A stretch of 64,000 nt of DNA from Psychroflexus torquis ATCC 700755 (GCF_000153485.2 NC_018721.1:2418001-2482000); one strand, 5' to 3'; positions 1 to 8,131 are shown, counted from the stretch's first letter. The notes: generated from the letters alone by a model not told the origin. Made by a program: numbers and translations.

Positions 1-444
1 TTCGCTTTGGTGGTCTGGAAAAGGTCTTGGAATTTAGGTTAAGAATGATCATCCCTATAAAATGATTCCTAGACACTTGTATGTGATCTGTGCCATGCAT
101 TTTTATAAGATATTCATGCACATGATTTGAAACAGGAAAGTTCTGAGTGATGAAGTAATTTTCCATAAGCATGAAAGTCACTCAAAGATAATAAATCTAG
201 CGATAAAAACTGTGTAAGTATATGCTATTAGTTGAAAGATGGTGAATTTAAAATATTGAAAATCTATAAAAAAGATGGTGGATTGCGTAATTTATTAGAT
301 TATAGTTATTTAACCTTATTTTTACGCATTCGTGCACACTATTTAAGAGTATAACTTGTGGACAACTAGTAAGCTTTTTTGAGCTCGATCGCGGAATTTT
401 TAATTATTATACATTTAATATTTACAAGATAGCTAATTAAATAA
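1..444. other. Gap without a recognisable gene
   Basis: AT-rich stretch with stop codons in all frames. I see no tRNA, clear promoter pair or long repeat. It may be decayed DNA at the edge of the accessory patch. Confidence 0.5.
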
Positions 445-1332
445 ATGGGGAACATAGCAACAAACACAAATATTCAAATTAGAAGCTTAAAAAAAAGAAA
501 CTTAATTCTTGACTATGAAGAACAACAGGTTAAAGACTTTTTATTAGACATTGGATATTACAGATTGGGGTTTTATTGGCATCACTTTGAAATAGATGCT
601 GACCATAATTTGGCTCTTGGAACTAAACTATCCGATGTTATAGCTTTATATTACTTAGATGTTGATTTAAGGAATATTTTATTAAAATATTTAAACCGAA
701 TAGAAATAAATTTTAGAACTAAAGTTGTTTATTATGTTTCGAATAAGTTTAAACATTCTCCATCTTGGTTTGCAGATAAAACCATAGTAAAAGATAGTTT
801 TATTGAAAGTACACCTTGGAAAAGAAGTATGCTAAGTAGAGTCTACACGAAAGAATTTATACATAATAACAAAACTCTTAAAAAACATCATTTAAATAAT
901 CCTTTAGATACTTACGCTCCTGCCTGGAAAACATTAGAGTTTTTCACCTTTGGAGTATTATTAAACTTATTTAAAAACATTAGGAATGAAGATATCAAAA
1001 AGAGAGTTACAGAAAGTTTAGGAGTTTTAAATTCAGATAAATTTGAAAACTTAATGAGTACTGTAGTTTTATTAAGAAATATTTGTTCACATGGAGATGT
1101 ACTGTATGATTTTAAAACACCAAGAGGATTGTCTGTTGTCCCAAATATTGACTTTGATGGAAGTGATAGAAGCTCTTTGAATGCAACTATAAAAGTTATT
1201 TCTTACTTTTTAGAACATATTTCTATAAATAGAAAAAATGATTTCCTTAATGAGATTGATGATTTATTTATTAAAAACTTTAAGAATCAAGTAATTAAAA
1301 ACATTATTACAAATAAGATAAGATATAAATAA
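445..1332 (+). CDS. Abi family protein (Abi_2 / AbiD-AbiF type, HEPN-like)
   Basis: 295 residues. The N-terminal pattern (IRSLKKRNLILDYEEQ, then FLLDIGYYRLGFYWHHFE) is characteristic of the Abi_2 family, known from lactococcal phage-abortive-infection proteins AbiD and AbiF. Near the C-terminal end R211-N-I-C-S-H216 fits the Rx4-6H motif of HEPN RNases, so RNA cleavage during phage infection is a reasonable inference, not a demonstrated function. It stands alone on the plus strand and is closed by a strong hairpin terminator. The next genes downstream are also accessory (unknown protein, EndoU-like domain, GIY-YIG chimera), which fits a small defence or conflict patch beside tRNA-Phe. The start is the first ATG of the open frame. 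AbiF-type systems can carry a neighbouring structured RNA; I did not identify one. Confidence 0.8.
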   Translation: MGNIATNTNIQIRSLKKRNLILDYEEQQVKDFLLDIGYYRLGFYWHHFEIDADHNLALGTKLSDVIALYYLDVDLRNILLKYLNRIEINFRTKVVYYVSNKFKHSPSWFADKTIVKDSFIESTPWKRSMLSRVYTKEFIHNNKTLKKHHLNNPLDTYAPAWKTLEFFTFGVLLNLFKNIRNEDIKKRVTESLGVLNSDKFENLMSTVVLLRNICSHGDVLYDFKTPRGLSVVPNIDFDGSDRSSLNATIKVISYFLEHISINRKNDFLNEIDDLFIKNFKNQVIKNIITNKIRYK

Positions 1333-1410
1333 ATATCGTAGTTTTGCAACTCAGTGCACTGCTATTCAATTATTGCTTTAGTTTCTGCACTTAAAAAGAA
1401 TAAAAAACTA

Positions 1411-1438
1411 AAACTCAGACTTGCTCTGAGTTTTTTTT
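1411..1438 (+). terminator. Rho-independent terminator after the Abi gene
   Basis: Perfect 9-bp stem (AAACTCAGA / TCTGAGTTT) with a 5-nt loop, followed by a T run. It lies about 80 nt after the Abi stop codon. Confidence 0.8.
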
Positions 1439-1540
1439 GGTTAATTACTTCTGAGATTCCACAGTTTGCTAAAGCATGTTTTTAATGCTGAGACTTTTAA
1501 GGCAATAATAAAATTACTAAGTTTATAGTATTAATAAATT

Positions 1541-1581
1541 ACGGATAACACAACTTATTGTTTTATCCGTATGTTAGCTGT
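1541..1581. repeat. Palindrome and inverted-repeat arm upstream of the 1597 gene
   Basis: ACGGATAA (1541-1548) and TTATCCGT (1563-1570) form an 8-bp stem with a 14-nt loop. GTTAGCTGT (1573-1581) follows and recurs inverted at the gene's 3' end (2428-2436). It may be a cassette boundary or a regulatory hairpin. Confidence 0.45.
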
Positions 1582-1596
1582 GATTACTGATAACCA

Positions 1597-2445
1597 ATGA
1601 AAAGAAATTTTTTAAAGAATCTAGGAGTTGAGTATACACACAAAAAAATAAGTATTCTTATCCAGATAATCTCAGTTACAAAAGAAGGCGCTAAATTTTC
1701 TAATGAGCAGATTAAAGCTCTAATAAAATCGGTCTCAACTTATATAAATTCTGTGGGTAAATTAGATAACTCAAAAGAACTCTTTGGAGAAATCAATATT
1801 AATCCAAAAAATGAAAATATTGAAAATTTAACTTTCTATAAGTACATCTCAAAAAGCACTTGCGACAACTTTATTTCAAAAGGTAAATTTCAATTTGGAT
1901 CTTTAAAATATTACAGGGAAATAGAAAGAGATGAAAGCCGTGACGAAAAGGAAGGCTATAGTAATTTGGTTTTTGAAAATTTAGACAGGCAATTTTTCAC
2001 CTCAGTAATTTCTGGATTTAACTATTACATATTATGTGGCACAAATACCTTAACTCATGAAGAGTACATGTCTGACCAATTTGGTGACTATGTAATGAAA
2101 ATAAAGAATATTAAATCATTTGCTGAAAGTGTTAAAAAGTCAATAGGCGCAAAATCATGGGCATGTCAAAAAGTTAATTACAGTGACTTTAAATCAAACA
2201 TTATAAGGACTGAGTTAGATAACTTTGAAGGTTCCAAACCCGACCTTTCTCCCGAAATATTTGAATTAATAAAAAATAATTCAATTGACTCTAGTGTATT
2301 TACCAAACCAACTTCTTTTGAACCAGAGAATGAAGTAAGGTTAATATTTGAAATGGATAAAAACTCAAAAAAGAAGCTGAATATCGTTAACCAAGGGTTA
2401 TTAGATAATATTGAAATAATAAAAATTACAGCTAACAAAAAATAA
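1597..2445 (+). CDS. Uncharacterised accessory protein (DUF2971-like pattern)
   Basis: 282 residues, not confidently recognised. The segment FYKYISKSTCDNFISKGKF followed by FGSLKYYREIERDESRDEKEG, and a late FTKPTSFEPENEVRLIFEM (E-x-E-x-R), resemble the layout of DUF2971-type proteins, in which an early aromatic/'FGS' block is paired with a late E-x-[EQ]-x-R block. No catalytic function can be assigned. It has no signal peptide or membrane segment, so it should be cytoplasmic. A 9-bp inverted pair (GTTAGCTGT at 1573-1581, ACAGCTAAC at 2428-2436) brackets the gene, with an 8-bp palindrome just upstream and a terminator hairpin directly after. This gives it the look of a self-contained cassette. 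The gene is AT-rich like its accessory neighbours. Confidence 0.6.
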   Translation: MKRNFLKNLGVEYTHKKISILIQIISVTKEGAKFSNEQIKALIKSVSTYINSVGKLDNSKELFGEININPKNENIENLTFYKYISKSTCDNFISKGKFQFGSLKYYREIERDESRDEKEGYSNLVFENLDRQFFTSVISGFNYYILCGTNTLTHEEYMSDQFGDYVMKIKNIKSFAESVKKSIGAKSWACQKVNYSDFKSNIIRTELDNFEGSKPDLSPEIFELIKNNSIDSSVFTKPTSFEPENEVRLIFEMDKNSKKKLNIVNQGLLDNIEIIKITANKK

Positions 2446-2471
2446 AAACCATTGAAAGTGGTTTTTATTTA
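2441..2471 (+). terminator. Hairpin terminator after the 1597 gene
   Basis: An 11-bp stem (2441-2451 with 2459-2469) and a 7-nt loop, rich in A on the left arm and T on the right. It overlaps the stop codon region and can act in both directions. Confidence 0.65.
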
Positions 2472-2534
2472 GCCGATAGTAACAAATATGGAACATCATT
2501 ATTTTGTACTTGCAAATAGCACTTCGACGAATAA

Positions 2535-3149
2535 ACAATCATTACCTCCGGAGTATTTATAGTAAGTGTTTCAGCTAATACTCCTTTTAATTTTGCGGAT
2601 GGCGACGGTCCATACAACTCTATTAGAGCAATAAAGAAATATTCCCCAATATTTCAGAATTTGAAGAAAACGAATTCTAAAAGGGCCCAACAAGTTGTAC
2701 TTGAAAAAAATATAGTTCGCATTAAAAGTTTTATTGAAATACCGAGGGGAACAAAATTCAAACCAGAAGTAGTCTATAGCTTTATTCACGCATCTATTGG
2801 AAGAATAAAAAATGGAAATGTTACGGGTGTTCACTTTTACAATCCTGAAAGGGTATGGATAATTAAGATTTTAAAAACCAACGAAACAAATAAAACATTT
2901 TTGGCAGATTTTGAATTTTATGATATAGACAACAAAAAATGGATTCATAAAAAAACACCAAGTAGTTTCTTTCCTGCGGATTGGAATATAGCAACTCTTT
3001 TAATGGAAATAAAATATGCTTACGACAATGCTAATTTTAATATTGACAATGGAAAAATCAAGTCAAAAACTTATTCAAACATTGAAGTTGAACTCTATGT
3101 CAAAAATGGTAAGTTGATAACAATATACCCATTGGTTGAATCATTATGA
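2535..3149 (+). CDS. Orphan EndoU-like nuclease domain (polymorphic-toxin C-terminus, probably a fragment)
   Basis: The frame is open from 2535 but has no ATG. The first bacterial start is TTG at 2661 (162 residues). Counted from that TTG, GRIKNGNVTGVHFYN (His58) and SSFFPADW (101-108) match the bacterial EndoU nuclease family, whose members are RNA-cutting C-terminal toxins of contact-dependent and other secreted polymorphic toxins. The in-frame codons before TTG (reading FADGDGPYNSIRAIKKY) look like real coding sequence. The domain has therefore probably lost its delivery region, by truncation or by frameshift: a 24-codon open frame beginning ATG 2488 ends just upstream in another phase. 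No immunity gene is evident: the next gene is on the opposite strand. Whether a product is made is unclear. Confidence 0.55.
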   Translation, partial: TIITSGVFIVSVSANTPFNFADGDGPYNSIRAIKKYSPIFQNLKKTNSKRAQQVVLEKNIVRIKSFIEIPRGTKFKPEVVYSFIHASIGRIKNGNVTGVHFYNPERVWIIKILKTNETNKTFLADFEFYDIDNKKWIHKKTPSSFFPADWNIATLLMEIKYAYDNANFNIDNGKIKSKTYSNIEVELYVKNGKLITIYPLVESL

Positions 3150-3223
3150 TTGTATTAAATAATAAATTAAATACGGCTGTCAAGACCTTTTAAATTTTTA
3201 TTATCTCTGTGTTACCAAAAAGA

Positions 3224-3709
3224 CTAACCTTGTCCTCTAATCAAGCTTATCAAAATATTTCGTTCAGCTTTTAAGTTAGCTTCTTGTATCAAAGCTACTT
3301 TTATTATTTCAATTTTATTTTCATCGTTTAAATAAAGCAAACCCCAATTTTCAGGGAGTTCACTTTCTTTAATCAATCCGCTTGGGCAAAAATAATAGCG
3401 ATACTCACCAACACCTTTTTCTGAGCATTTCCTAAAGGGTTTCTTACAATCTTTTATGAAATTGCCTTTGCCAACTTTTACTTCTATCATGACGTTGCAA
3501 AAGTCAGCCCAACCTATTACATCTGGCTGTTCTGACTCAACCGTTTTCATGTCAATTGCAGGGTTAATCTGCCAATCTTCAGCAGAGGTAGTAAAAGCAT
3601 TTTTGAAGACATGTTGATTATGCATCAAAACTCTTTTTTCAACATTTTGAGTTTCACCGATGTAGAATCTATGGGATTGTTTGCTATAAATTATATAGAG
3701 GAAGTGCAT
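3224..3709 (-). CDS. Chimeric nuclease: truncated GIY-YIG head joined to a PD-(D/E)XK-type domain
   Basis: 161 residues. Residues 1 to about 45 (LYIIYSKQ, FYIGET, KRVLMHN, ending AFTTSAEDWQ) are the N-terminal half of the short GIY-YIG proteins common in Flavobacteriia. The usual second half, with the catalytic Glu, is missing. From about residue 50 the sequence is unrelated: PDVIGWADFCNVMIEVKVGK, then KKPFR, GVGEYRYYFCPSGLI and LPENWGLLY. This is the pattern of a phage-associated PD-(D/E)XK nuclease (D..EVK core). It looks like a recombination product that uses the GIY-YIG start. Each unit of the neighbouring tandem array repeats its first 11 codons. The gene lies downstream of tRNA-Phe on the same strand, behind its terminator. 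Activity is unknown. Confidence 0.7.
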   Translation of the reverse strand: MHFLYIIYSKQSHRFYIGETQNVEKRVLMHNQHVFKNAFTTSAEDWQINPAIDMKTVESEQPDVIGWADFCNVMIEVKVGKGNFIKDCKKPFRKCSEKGVGEYRYYFCPSGLIKESELPENWGLLYLNDENKIEIIKVALIQEANLKAERNILISLIRGQG

Positions 3710-4597
3710 GGGCTAAATATAAAAAAACCTCAACTAATTAAAGTTGAGGTTTAAAAGGTGGTGCCTCCAGCCCCGAAGCCTCGGGGGAACCAGGGTCTAT
3801 TTTTTATTTAGAATTTCTTTTAAAACAGTAGGGTTTAGGATAATTGTTTGCTATAAATTATATAGAGGAAGTGCATGCGTTAGATATAAAAAAACCTCAA
3901 CTAATTAAAGTTGAGATTTAAAAGGTGGTGCCTCCAGCCCCGAAGCCTCGGGGGAACCAGGGTCTATTTTTTATTTAGAATTTCTTTTAAAAGAGTAGGG
4001 TTTCGGATAATTGTTTGCCATAAATTATATAGAGGAAGTGCATACGTTAGATATAAAAAAAACCTCAACTAGTTAAAGTTGAGGTTTAAAAGGTGGTGCC
4101 TCCAGCCCCGAAGCCTCGGGGGAACCAGGGTCTATTTCTTATTTAGAATTTCTTTTAAAAGAGTAGGGTTTAGGATAATTGTTTGCTATAAATTATATAG
4201 AGGAAGTGCATGGGCTAAATATAAAAAAAACCTCAACTAATTAAAGTTGAGGTTTAAAAGGTGGTGCCTCCAGCCCCGAAGCCTCGGGGGAACCACGGTC
4301 TATTTCTTATTTAGAATTTCTTTTAAAAGAGTAGGGTTTCGGATAATTGTTTGCTATAAATTATATAGAGGAAGTGCATACGTTAGATATAAAAAAAACC
4401 TCAACTAGTTAAAGTTGAGGTTTAAAAGGTGGTGCCTCCAGCCCCGAAGCCTCGGGGGAACCAGGGTCTATTTCTTATTTAGAATTTCTTTTAAAAGAGT
4501 AGGGTTTCGGATAATTGTTTGCTATAAATTATATAGAGGAAGTGCATGGGCTAAATATAAAAAAAACCTCAACTAATTAAAGTTGAGGTTTAAAAGG
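3710..4597 (-). repeat. Tandem array of tRNA-Phe 3' end / terminator / GIY-YIG remnants, 167-168 bp period
   Basis: Five units end at 3876, 4043, 4211, 4379 and 4547. A partial sixth merges into the 3' end of tRNA-Phe. Read on the minus strand, each unit holds: the first 11 codons of the chimeric GIY-YIG gene (MHFLYIIYSKQ); an out-of-phase GIY-YIG-like C-terminal tail (IRNPTLLKEILNKK and stop); a tRNA-like piece (CCCTGGTTC, then a CCCCGAGGCTTCGGGG hairpin in place of the T-loop, then CTGGAGGCACCACC); and the tRNA terminator hairpin. Variants alternate (GGGCTAAAT / ACGTTAGAT before the stem; AATTAA / AGTTAA in it), which points to duplication of a two-unit block of about 336 bp. No unit encodes an intact protein. 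Confidence 0.85.
4557..4590 (-). terminator. Terminator of tRNA-Phe
   Basis: Stem AACCTCAACT (4565-4574) with AGTTGAGGTT (4581-4590) and a 6-nt loop. On the minus strand it is followed by a T run. The same hairpin recurs once in each of the five array units. Confidence 0.85.
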
Positions 4598-4670
4598 TGG
4601 TGCCTCCAGGAATCGAACCAGGGACACAAGGATTTTCAGTCCTTTGCTCTACCAACTGAGCTAAGGCACC
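4598..4670 (-). tRNA. tRNA-Phe (GAA)
   Basis: 73 nt on the minus strand. The acceptor arms GGTGCCT and AGGCACC pair, with discriminator A. The D-arm (TAGCTCAGTTGGTAGAGC), an anticodon loop reading CTGAAAATC (anticodon GAA) and a T-loop TTCGATT are present. The T-stem has a T-T mismatch. CCA is not fully encoded (A then CC, then T). The gene is the source of the tRNA fragments in the adjoining array, as expected of a tRNA 3' end used for integration. Confidence 0.95.
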
Positions 4671-4686
4671 AGTTTTAATGCGGTTG

Positions 4687-4717
4687 CAAATATAAAACCA
4701 TTATTTAATTCTACAAA
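4687..4717 (-). promoter_or_regulatory. Bacteroidota-type promoter for tRNA-Phe
   Basis: On the minus strand TTTG (4714-4717) and TATATTTG (4687-4694) are separated by 19 nt, matching the TTTG / TAnnTTTG consensus. The -7 box ends 16 nt before the mature tRNA 5' end. Confidence 0.7.
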
Positions 4718-4765
4718 ACAAAACTTGATATATTCTTATCACTATCTTTGACTCTAAATTTTGAC

Positions 4766-5497
4766 ATGAATTTAGCTATTGACATAGGGAATACACTGGT
4801 TAAACTAGCAATATTTGATCAAGATCAACTGCTAGAAAGCTCGTCATCTTCTTCAGAAAATGTCTTAACACATGTAAATGCTCTTATTGAAGCCTATCCT
4901 AAACTCAGTAATGGTATTATATCTTCAACAGCTCAAGTTCCAAAAGACTTAAAAAATAAATTGACTTCACAGCTGAATCTTGTTGAATTTACTCATGAAA
5001 GTAAAGTCAATTTTAAGAATAATTACACGACCCCTGAAACCTTGGGTTTAGATAGAATAGCCCTTGTAGTCGCAGCTTCAGAAATTTATCCTAATGCTAA
5101 TGTTTTGGTCATAGATGCAGGTACCTGTATCACTTACGATTTTTTGGACAAAACAAATACTTACCAAGGAGGTGCTATTTCTCCAGGTTTACAAATGCGT
5201 TTTAAAGCAATGCATACGTTTACAGAAAAATTACCGTTGATAACGAAGTCTTGTCAAAACACATATTTCATCGGTAAATCTACCCATGAAGCGATGCGAA
5301 TTGGAGTTTTCAAGTCAGTTTGCTATGAAATCGATGGTTATATTGAAGATTATCTTGCTGATTATGAAGATTTAACAGTTGTTTTAACAGGAGGAGATTA
5401 TTATTTGTTGTCAGCATCTATAAAAAATAGCATATTTGCCACTTCGAATTTTTTATTAAAAGGCTTAAATAAAATTTTACAACTCAATTCAAATTAA
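4766..5497 (+). CDS. coaX: Type III pantothenate kinase
   Basis: 243 residues from ATG 4766; a TTG 18 nt upstream is in frame, but the ATG places the family's N-terminal DxGNT (D6-IGNT) directly after the start. The enzyme phosphorylates pantothenate in the first step of coenzyme A synthesis. The ASKHA-fold phosphate motif D6IGNT, the LGLDR block near residue 96 and the DAGT motif at D117 followed by the YQGGAISPG loop are all present. The length is typical (about 245). It opens a co-directional cluster: its stop overlaps the next start by one base (TAATG), so translation is probably coupled to the outer-membrane protein gene. Confidence 0.93.
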   Translation: MNLAIDIGNTLVKLAIFDQDQLLESSSSSSENVLTHVNALIEAYPKLSNGIISSTAQVPKDLKNKLTSQLNLVEFTHESKVNFKNNYTTPETLGLDRIALVVAASEIYPNANVLVIDAGTCITYDFLDKTNTYQGGAISPGLQMRFKAMHTFTEKLPLITKSCQNTYFIGKSTHEAMRIGVFKSVCYEIDGYIEDYLADYEDLTVVLTGGDYYLLSASIKNSIFATSNFLLKGLNKILQLNSN

Positions 5498-6747
5498 TGC
5501 TCATTAGATTTATTCTTTTTACTTCGGCGCTACTTTTAACGACTTCTTCTGTATTAGCACAAGAAAATTCGTCCTCACCTTATTCTTTTCTTGGAATTGG
5601 GACTAAAGCCTTTAGAGGAACTGTAGAAAACAGATCTATGGGTGGATTAGGAATGTTGGGAGATAGTATTCATTTGAATTTAAAAAATCCTGCAGCCTAC
5701 TCAGACCTGAAATTAACAACTTTTACCGCTGGAGCTACAACCAATTCGGTCGAATTGGAGTCTGCTTCTGGTTCTGATGACTTAGATTATTTGACTTTGG
5801 ATTACATTGCTATTGGACTTCCTTTTAATAATCTTGGTGTAGGTTTTGGAATCAAACCTAGAAGTGCCGTGGGTTATGAGTTAGAAGAAAGGACCACAAC
5901 AACTGTATCACGTCTAAATGGAAGAGGTGGGCTAAATACGATTCACTTTTCTGTAGGATTCGAGCCCTTTAAAAATTTTAGATTAGGAGGAACTATCAAC
6001 TATAATTTTGGAGATATTGAGAATAAAAGTCTTATTTTTAGAGATCAGATTCAGTTTGCTTCGAGAGAACTTAATTTTGTCGACATCAATGGTTTGTCTT
6101 ATAATTTTGGTGCGCTCTATAAATTTAATTTAAATGAAAAATTGACTATTAATACATCTTTGAGGTACGAAACAGGTTCAAGTTTAAGTGTGAATAGTAG
6201 AAGAGAACTCGCAACTATTCAAATTGGACAAAACGACACTGAAATTGTTGTAGACGAATTTAATGTGGAGCCTAGAGATTCTGAAATAAAATTACCTGAA
6301 ATGTTAGCTTTTGGAGCTGGAATAGGTGAAGATAAAAAATGGTTTTTAGGCTTGGAGTACGAACATTACCAAGCTGGAGATTTTTCTTCACTTTCCTATA
6401 ATTTTGGTCCTGATGTAGCTCAAATTGATGCTAATGTTTTTCGTTTAGGAGGATATTTTATTCCTAGGTATAATGATCCTGTAAGTTACTTTAAACGAGT
6501 GGTTTATAGAGCAGGTCTTAGAATGGAACAAACAGGTCTAGAATATCGAGGTGAAGATATTGATGAGTTTGGCATATCATTTGGACTAGGTTTACCTGCA
6601 GGTCGTGTGTTTACCAATACTAACTTGGGGGTAGAATATTTTGAAAGAGGAACAACTAATAATAATTTAATACAAGAAAAATTCATTAGTGTATTTTTGA
6701 GTTTCTCTTTCAACGATAAATGGTTCATTAAATCTAAATATAATTAA
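5497..6747 (+). CDS. Outer-membrane beta-barrel protein of the coaX-lptC cluster
   Basis: 416 residues. A signal peptide (hydrophobic residues about 3-20, cleavage near VLAQ-EN) is followed by repeated aromatic and glycine-rich amphipathic strands (YSFLGIGTKAFRG, NPAAYSDL, LNTIHFSVGF). The late strands alternate as in a barrel and the chain ends in FNDKWFIKSKYN. This organisation is known for FadL/OmpP1-like hypothetical proteins that sit downstream of coaX in Flavobacteriaceae. No substrate can be assigned. It is one-base coupled to coaX and followed 13 nt later by the TPR gene, suggesting one operon devoted partly to the envelope. Confidence 0.7.
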   Translation: MLIRFILFTSALLLTTSSVLAQENSSSPYSFLGIGTKAFRGTVENRSMGGLGMLGDSIHLNLKNPAAYSDLKLTTFTAGATTNSVELESASGSDDLDYLTLDYIAIGLPFNNLGVGFGIKPRSAVGYELEERTTTTVSRLNGRGGLNTIHFSVGFEPFKNFRLGGTINYNFGDIENKSLIFRDQIQFASRELNFVDINGLSYNFGALYKFNLNEKLTINTSLRYETGSSLSVNSRRELATIQIGQNDTEIVVDEFNVEPRDSEIKLPEMLAFGAGIGEDKKWFLGLEYEHYQAGDFSSLSYNFGPDVAQIDANVFRLGGYFIPRYNDPVSYFKRVVYRAGLRMEQTGLEYRGEDIDEFGISFGLGLPAGRVFTNTNLGVEYFERGTTNNNLIQEKFISVFLSFSFNDKWFIKSKYN

Positions 6748-6760
6748 ACACTTTAAAATT

Positions 6761-8131
6761 ATGAAGTTTAAAATCGCTTTTACACTTTTTGGAGCTTTCT
6801 TCGCTTTAAGTATAGCAAATGCTCAAGATTGTAATGTCACGCTTAGTTTATTTAATGAGAGCGCAAAAGTCAAAAATTTTGACGATGCCTATCCTAAATA
6901 TAAGGATCTCTTGGAAAATTGTGCTGATTTAAACATTCTTATCTATCAACGTGGAGGAAAAATGCTTGAAGATATGATAGATCTAGCAGAAACTGATGAT
7001 GAGAAAATGCAGTTTATCCAGGAATACATTGCTAATCAAAAAATGCGATTAGATAAATTTCCTAATGGTACCAAAGAAGGAGATATGCTAGCTGATATAG
7101 CAATGATCCAGTATAAAAATAAAATTGGGACTTTAGAGGAAAGACTTGAAGCTTTTGAAGATGTTGTTGAAATCGACAAGGACAATTTTTCTTCACCAGT
7201 CGCTATCTATGCCTATTTTAGAATTGCCAATGACTTAAACGATACTGGAGAAAGAGATATTCAATTTTTATTTGATAAGTACGATGAGGTGATTGACTTA
7301 ATTGAAACTCAAGAAAATGACAAAGCAACTGAAGCTAAACCATTAATAGAAAAACAAGAAGCGCAAGAAGAATTGACATCTAGAGAATCTAGGATTTTAA
7401 AAAATTCTGAAATATATTTAAGAAATTACACTAAAATTAAAGGAAGTGTAAACTCTTTGTTAGGGTCTAAAGCAGATTGCGATAACCTAATCCCGCTTTA
7501 CAATAAAGATTTTGAAGAAAAGAAAAACGATGTAGATTGGTTAAAAAATGCCAATGCGAGACTTTCTGCAAAAGACTGTACAGAAGATCCTTTATTTTTC
7601 AAAGTTTCAGAAGCTCTTCATCAAAAAGAGCCATCAGCAAATTCTGCTTATTCTTTGGGGCAACTTGCAGAAGCCGATGGAAATAGATCAAAAGCATTAG
7701 AGTATTTAAATGAAGCTGCTGAATTAGCTTCAGATAAAGTTAGAAAATCTAGAATTTACTATAGAATCGCCAATAATTATAAAGCACAAGGAAGTTTTTC
7801 TCAAGCTAGAAACTATTACAGAAAAGCTTTAGACAACAAGCCTTCAATGGGGATCGCTTATTTAAAGATAGCGGATATGTATGCTAAAAGTGCAAATAAT
7901 TGTGGTGAATCTGTTTTTGACAAAAGATCAGTTTACTGGTTGGCTGCAGATTATGCTACAAGAGCTGGCCGTGTAGATCCCTCTTTAAGTTCCACAGCCA
8001 TCGCCACTGCTGCAAGCTATAAGGGTAGAGCTCCACAAAAATCAGATATCTTTCAAGAAGATGCAGCAGGTAAGAAAATTTCTTTTTCTAATTGTTGGAT
8101 ACGTGAAAGTGTGGTTGTACCAACCCTCTAA
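6761..8131 (+). CDS. Secreted tetratricopeptide-repeat protein
   Basis: 456 residues with a signal peptide (KIAFTLFGAFFALSIANAQ). The middle contains an acidic, helical stretch. The C-terminal third shows TPR-type helices (AYSLGQLAEADGNRSKALEYL, YYRIANNYKAQGSFSQARNYY, AYLKIADMYAKSANN). TPR domains bind proteins, so a scaffold or assembly role in the periplasm is inferred. Its position between an outer-membrane protein and lptC is conserved in this lineage. The stop is one base before the lptC start (TAA-A-ATG), so the two are probably translated together. Confidence 0.8.
   Translation: MKFKIAFTLFGAFFALSIANAQDCNVTLSLFNESAKVKNFDDAYPKYKDLLENCADLNILIYQRGGKMLEDMIDLAETDDEKMQFIQEYIANQKMRLDKFPNGTKEGDMLADIAMIQYKNKIGTLEERLEAFEDVVEIDKDNFSSPVAIYAYFRIANDLNDTGERDIQFLFDKYDEVIDLIETQENDKATEAKPLIEKQEAQEELTSRESRILKNSEIYLRNYTKIKGSVNSLLGSKADCDNLIPLYNKDFEEKKNDVDWLKNANARLSAKDCTEDPLFFKVSEALHQKEPSANSAYSLGQLAEADGNRSKALEYLNEAAELASDKVRKSRIYYRIANNYKAQGSFSQARNYYRKALDNKPSMGIAYLKIADMYAKSANNCGESVFDKRSVYWLAADYATRAGRVDPSLSSTAIATAASYKGRAPQKSDIFQEDAAGKKISFSNCWIRESVVVPTL

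Noticed and set aside
1541..2471. Integron cassette with attC
   Set aside because: The inverted GTTAGCTGT pair is suggestive, but no full attC site with paired R and L boxes or integrase gene can be shown here.
2571..2834. Minus-strand frame of 87 codons over the EndoU-like gene
   Set aside because: The plus strand carries recognisable EndoU motifs, and this frame encodes nothing recognisable.
3710..4597. CRISPR-like array
   Set aside because: The repeated unit is 167-168 bp with no short repeat/unique spacer alternation and is composed of tRNA and GIY-YIG gene pieces.
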